64,000 bases of DNA. Source: Paenibacillus taichungensis. GTDB taxonomy: Bacteria; Bacillota; Bacilli; Paenibacillales; Paenibacillaceae. Where the stretch lies: assembly GCF_003287275.1 (NCBI RefSeq), contig NZ_QEVW01000008.1:124001-188000 (forward strand). The letters are read 5' to 3'. The notes under the pieces are model-generated. The model ran no database searches, was not told the DNA's origin, and saw only the letters and a list, made by a program, of their open reading frames with translations. Every line of letters begins with the position of its first letter. Positions within the stretch are counted from its first letter, which is position 1. Below are positions 60,212 to 64,000 of the stretch, piece by piece. Position numbers and translations under genes: made by a program.

Positions 60212-63200
60212 TTATACTCTCAGATCAATCTCAAACGTCTTGATTTCATAAGGTTCAAGAGCAAAAGTTATCGGTGTATCATACAGGAGTTCGCCCTCCG
60301 GTACTTCCATAAGATTGCATTCTCTCCATGCGTGAATCCGTAGATCGCTTGTCAGTTCAAGCATATTCATGCTGCCGGAATAATCATGAACGCGTACGAT
60401 GACACGATTGGAATCCTCCGCCTTCTTAACTGCCGAGATCATGGCTGTGCTGCCGGACAAGGTGAACATGGAGCGACTTGGTTGCTCTGATTGTCCCACT
60501 GTATATCGAGCCGGAGAATTTAGAAGCCAGGCTTGCTGCACGGTTCCGCCAACCAGCCAATCTCCCTGATGCGGAAGAAGAGCATAGGTGAAGCTGTGCA
60601 GTCCCTGATCGGCATGTGGATCAGGGTGCGTAGCGCTCTTGATCAGGGTCAGCCGCATGACGTTATCTTTAATGTCATAACCGTACTTGGAATCATTCAG
60701 CAAACTGACGCCATAACCTCTGTCGGACAGATCCGCCCATTGATGGCCAACGGATTCGAAACGCGCCCAGTCCCAACTTGTGTTCCAGTGCGTCGGCCGT
60801 TTAACGTTACCGAACTGAATATCATAGGTGGCTTCGGTAGAGCGGATGCCGACTGGAAAGGCAACTTTCAGCAGTTGCTGCTGTTCATGCCAATCCACCT
60901 CTGTGGCGTAATCGATTCGCCGCTGCCCGGCATATACAGTCATGTTCTGCGTAATCGTGGAGCCGAGGTATTCCCAAGCGAAGCGAATCACGGCCTGAAG
61001 CGGCCCAGTCTCTACGACTTCAATGCTGGTGCATTTCGTAATCTCTCGCATATCCTCCTGATAGAAGATATCAATATCCCAGGCTTCGTGGGCAAGCGGT
61101 TTGTCCTCGAACACCTGAAGCACATTGCCTCTAGCGCCTTTGGCAAGCACCTCACGGTGTGACTCTTTATCGTAAAGGCGTGTCAACTGCCCATTCTCGT
61201 TCCACTCGAGCAGATAGAACGGCGTCTCAATTCCATTGGCTGAGTGGATGAATGGCGAATGCTCAGGGATTTCGTTTACCGTACTGATCTGGAAGTGAAT
61301 GGTGGTGTACCCCAGCGAAGGAATATCCTTCACCTCGACGGACCAAAGGGCATCCTGGTATTGAGCGTTCAGGATCTCACCGGAATCGCTCAGCCAAGTC
61401 CCCGTTTCCAATTCACCTGATGCCGCAGGAATGCTCACAATTTCTGTAACGACCCATGGGGAGGAGTTCCAAATGGTGTACGTATGCGGAGATTCTCCGC
61501 TGCCAGCGATAGCCATCCGAGCCTGCGTGTCCACGTGACTGCCAATCTGCTCAGCTTCTGCATATTCAATTCTGCTATCCTCATACACCTCTGTGATGGA
61601 GGAACCGGGAATGATGTCATGGAACTGGTTGCGCAAAATGATTTTCCAACCCGCAGTCAGAGACTTCGCTTGATACAGATTCCAGTCATTATGCACAATA
61701 CTTTGCAATGCATTCAGCCATTCTGCTTCGCGGTAAGCCAGCTCAAGCTTGCGGTTCATCCGTTTGTTGTACGCCTGACTGGTATACGTTCCGCGGTGAT
61801 ACTCCAGATACAGTTCGCCGTCCCATGTATGGATGTACGAATCGGTTTTCTCCACTGTCTCCTGCAGCTTTTCAAAATAATCATCTGCACGTCCTGTCTT
61901 AACCTTGGGCAGTCCGGGCAGTTGATCCAGCCGTCGTCTCATCTCCAGCATTTCACGGTTAACTCCGCCTCCGCCGTCTCCGTATCCGTACGACAGCAGC
62001 AGATCCTGGTTCATCTCCTTGTCGCGGTAGGCATCCCAGATGCCCTTGACCGTCTTCGGAATGATTTTCCCGTTATAGGTATAGAACCATGAACCCGGCT
62101 CGGACCAAGGCTCAGGCGTGGTAATGAAGTGGGTCAGCACCTCTGAGCCGTCAATTCCGCGCCAGTGGAATGTATCGAATGGCATGCGGTTGTATTGGTT
62201 CCAGCTGATTTTGGTCGTCATGAACGTATGAATGCCGGATTTTTTCAGAATTTGCGGCAGGGACCAGCTATAGCCGAATACATCTGGCAACCAGAGATAT
62301 CGGCAATCCGTCCCGAATTCTTCTTTGAGAAAACGAGTACCGATCAGCAATTGCCGGACCAGAGATTCGCCCGAAGTCAGGTTGCAGTCAGCCTCCAGCC
62401 ACATGCCGCCGCCCGCTTCCCAGCGACCTTCAGCGACACGTTCCTTGATGGATTCGTACAGTTCCGGGTAGTCCTCTTTCACATATTCGTACAATTGGGG
62501 CTGTGTCTGAAGGAAAACATACTCCGGGAACATCTCCATCAGTCGCATGACCGTAGAGAAGGAGCGGGCGCATTTCTCGCGCGTATGCTTCAACCGCCAC
62601 AGCCAGGCAACGTCAATATGAGTATGGCCGATACAAGTAACAGTCACATCAGAGGCTTTGTCCATCGCACTCAATCGGGAGCTCAAGTCATCCCTTGCGT
62701 CATGCACAGAAGAATAGAAAACATCGGACTTAGGCTGCGACCAGTCAATCAGGCGGAAGGACTGCTGGAGCGCATGAAGCAGCTTTGTGCGTTCCGGTGC
62801 ATGGGCATCCAGAATGTTGACCGTTTCCAGAATCGCCGACCCTGTAAATACAAGATCATCAACAGCTTCATCCAGCCAGCACAGTTCTGCTTGTCTGAAC
62901 GTATGCGTCTGGTTGCGGGGCTGACCGCCACCTTCCAGACCGGACCATAAGCGGAAGACCAGCTCGTTGGTGCTGCCTGCGGCAGAGGCTGGAAAGAACA
63001 CTTCCTTGTGGTTGGAATCTACGCCTTGAAACGGCTTGCCATCCCAGTAGAACAGGGATTCAAACCCGGAATTGTTACCACCCCCGGTATCGCCAAAATC
63101 AAACAGTCCGACAATCCGTTTATCTGCCCAGGAGGCAGGGAACTCGACTTTTGTACGCAGCCACAAATAGAGATCTCGACCGGACCAACTTTCTCCTGTA

Positions 63201-63361
63201 TGCATAGGCTTCCAATGGCTATTATCTGCCGGCAGGACCGGGTTGATCTCTTCCCTGCGGTCTTCGCAGGCAAGAAAATGATTTAAAGGCAAACGATTCC
63301 GGTAACGGAGCTCGGATAATTCATGAATACGTGCTTGTAGTTTGTTTTCAGTAAGAAACAT
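60212..63361 (-). CDS. Alpha-mannosidase, glycoside hydrolase family 38
   Basis: A 1049-residue cytoplasmic exo-mannosidase. The N-terminal ancillary domain (1-235) is followed by the GH38 catalytic domain with GHTHIDVAWLW (245-255; zinc ligands His and Asp), EGRWEAGGGMWLEADCNL and LPDVFGYSWSLPQI (nucleophile Asp360). A middle three-helix region and a large beta-sandwich (about 640-1049) complete the usual layout. It removes terminal alpha-mannose from oligosaccharides taken into the cell. The start at 63361 follows TGGGGG; the frame is open to 63415 without a site. It is divergent from a sensor kinase gene that may belong to the same sugar-response locus. Confidence 0.93.
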   Translation of the reverse strand: MFLTENKLQARIHELSELRYRNRLPLNHFLACEDRREEINPVLPADNSHWKPMHTGESWSGRDLYLWLRTKVEFPASWADKRIVGLFDFGDTGGGNNSGFESLFYWDGKPFQGVDSNHKEVFFPASAAGSTNELVFRLWSGLEGGGQPRNQTHTFRQAELCWLDEAVDDLVFTGSAILETVNILDAHAPERTKLLHALQQSFRLIDWSQPKSDVFYSSVHDARDDLSSRLSAMDKASDVTVTCIGHTHIDVAWLWRLKHTREKCARSFSTVMRLMEMFPEYVFLQTQPQLYEYVKEDYPELYESIKERVAEGRWEAGGGMWLEADCNLTSGESLVRQLLIGTRFLKEEFGTDCRYLWLPDVFGYSWSLPQILKKSGIHTFMTTKISWNQYNRMPFDTFHWRGIDGSEVLTHFITTPEPWSEPGSWFYTYNGKIIPKTVKGIWDAYRDKEMNQDLLLSYGYGDGGGGVNREMLEMRRRLDQLPGLPKVKTGRADDYFEKLQETVEKTDSYIHTWDGELYLEYHRGTYTSQAYNKRMNRKLELAYREAEWLNALQSIVHNDWNLYQAKSLTAGWKIILRNQFHDIIPGSSITEVYEDSRIEYAEAEQIGSHVDTQARMAIAGSGESPHTYTIWNSSPWVVTEIVSIPAASGELETGTWLSDSGEILNAQYQDALWSVEVKDIPSLGYTTIHFQISTVNEIPEHSPFIHSANGIETPFYLLEWNENGQLTRLYDKESHREVLAKGARGNVLQVFEDKPLAHEAWDIDIFYQEDMREITKCTSIEVVETGPLQAVIRFAWEYLGSTITQNMTVYAGQRRIDYATEVDWHEQQQLLKVAFPVGIRSTEATYDIQFGNVKRPTHWNTSWDWARFESVGHQWADLSDRGYGVSLLNDSKYGYDIKDNVMRLTLIKSATHPDPHADQGLHSFTYALLPHQGDWLVGGTVQQAWLLNSPARYTVGQSEQPSRSMFTLSGSTAMISAVKKAEDSNRVIVRVHDYSGSMNMLELTSDLRIHAWRECNLMEVPEGELLYDTPITFALEPYEIKTFEIDLRV

Positions 63362-63593
63362 CGTTAAAAACCCCCAGTTCATTTTATCGGGGAGTGATTC
63401 ATATATAGAGAGCATCCAAAGCGAGTATGTATTACATAACTTTTATAGGGGAATGCGCCCATTATAGCGCTTCCATTCAATTTTGACAAATCATAATATG
63501 GATTACGGGTTCTGAGGGCTGGTGATTGTCGAATTTAACCAAACGGTGATACACTGAGTTGGAAATTGGTCTGGAGGAGGTGTTCAGGCGCGA

Positions 63594-64000
63594 ATGTCCA
63601 GGATACGAACCATGTATAAGAACTACTTGAAGAAAAAAATGTTCAACAAAATCCTGCTCTTTTATTCCATGGTGATGGTCCTGTTGTTCATCAGCATATC
63701 GGTGTTGGCCTACCGCTATTATGAACAGCGAGTGGTACAGGAACAAATGGATGCCAGTTTGCAGGAGCTGGATATTGTCAGTATCAACCTGAATCAGCAA
63801 TACGAACGGCTGTATAATGCCGTGCAGCAGATTTATACCGACGCCATGATCGGCGATGATCTGAAGTATTTTTTGACTCATGAATACGAGGATTTTCTCA
63901 ATTGGCGTCTGAATCAATATGCTTACAGCTACCGTACAGAGCGAGGGAACTTCGATTATCAATTACGTCTGTTGTTAAAGGATGAGGCTTCGATTGCAAA
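63594..64000 (+). CDS. Sensor histidine kinase, N-terminal part (YesM-like; cut by window end)
   Basis: The frame opens at ATG 63594 (GGAGGAGG 13 bases upstream) and runs out of the window. A basic N-terminus (SRIRTMYKNYLKKK) precedes a membrane helix (ILLFYSMVMVLLFISISVLAY) and an extracellular sensor part rich in charged residues (YYEQRVVQEQMDASLQELD). This is the start of a YesM-type two-component sensor common in Paenibacillus sugar-uptake loci. The kinase domain lies beyond the window, so the assignment rests on the N-terminal pattern and on its position beside a GH38 gene. Confidence 0.65.
   Translation, partial: MSRIRTMYKNYLKKKMFNKILLFYSMVMVLLFISISVLAYRYYEQRVVQEQMDASLQELDIVSINLNQQYERLYNAVQQIYTDAMIGDDLKYFLTHEYEDFLNWRLNQYAYSYRTERGNFDYQLRLLLKDEASIA

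Overview
The window looks like chromosomal DNA of a Paenibacillus-type spore-forming Firmicute. This is inferred from family composition (type I pullulanase, CTC-form L25, TerC under a manganese riboswitch, GH1/GH38/GH43 glycosidases, a Btr-like AraC regulator, many GNATs, a YesM-like sensor kinase), strong AGGAGG ribosome-binding sites, and frequent GTG/TTG starts. No rRNA, tRNA, CRISPR, phage or transposase gene was seen.

Region by region. 0-6.2 kb: 3' end of a pullulanase carrying a C-terminal starch-binding domain, ribosomal protein L25, a WYL regulator with a HIRAN protein, a glycosyltransferase and a DUF3817 membrane protein. 6.2-11.9 kb: manganese riboswitch and TerC transporter, an orphan transcription unit, an RtcB RNA ligase translationally coupled to an AAA+ ATPase, a GlsB/YeaQ-type membrane protein and MsrA. 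12-13.2 kb: a minus-strand RlmA-type 23S rRNA methyltransferase whose leader holds a 9-residue peptide ending Arg-Tyr-Arg followed directly by a terminator hairpin; this looks like a macrolide-responsive attenuator and is the most interesting element. 13.2-24.9 kb: secreted propeller protein, Mrr-type nuclease-fold membrane protein, YcaQ-type protein, FabV enoyl reductase facing an HTH-TPR regulator, two related membrane or cytosolic proteins, a methyltransferase, and a WYL regulator divergent from a 6-phospho-beta-glucosidase. 25-32.8 kb: PAP2 phosphatase, TIMP-like protein, AraC/LysE pair, secreted MINPP-type phosphatase, MgtE, and an alkylation-repair pair (AlkD-like and Ogt).

32.8-46.8 kb is an accessory stretch, partly AT-rich, of single-gene enzymes: five GNATs, GrpB, DinB, an APH-type kinase, an isochorismatase, a GH43 xylosidase and several small unknowns. 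Two near-identical promoter-like repeats lie in it, with a weaker copy in it and another near 55 kb. 46.8-49.5 kb is an iron-siderophore module: a Fur-box-controlled binding lipoprotein and a Btr-type regulator with a fused binding-protein domain. 49.9-60 kb has two MFS pumps, an Lrp regulator, a serine hydrolase, purine nucleoside phosphorylase, a GRAM-domain pseudogene with two single-base deletions flanked by related terminator hairpins, an SMI1/KNR4 protein and a flavin monooxygenase. The window ends with a GH38 alpha-mannosidase and the start of a divergent sensor histidine kinase.
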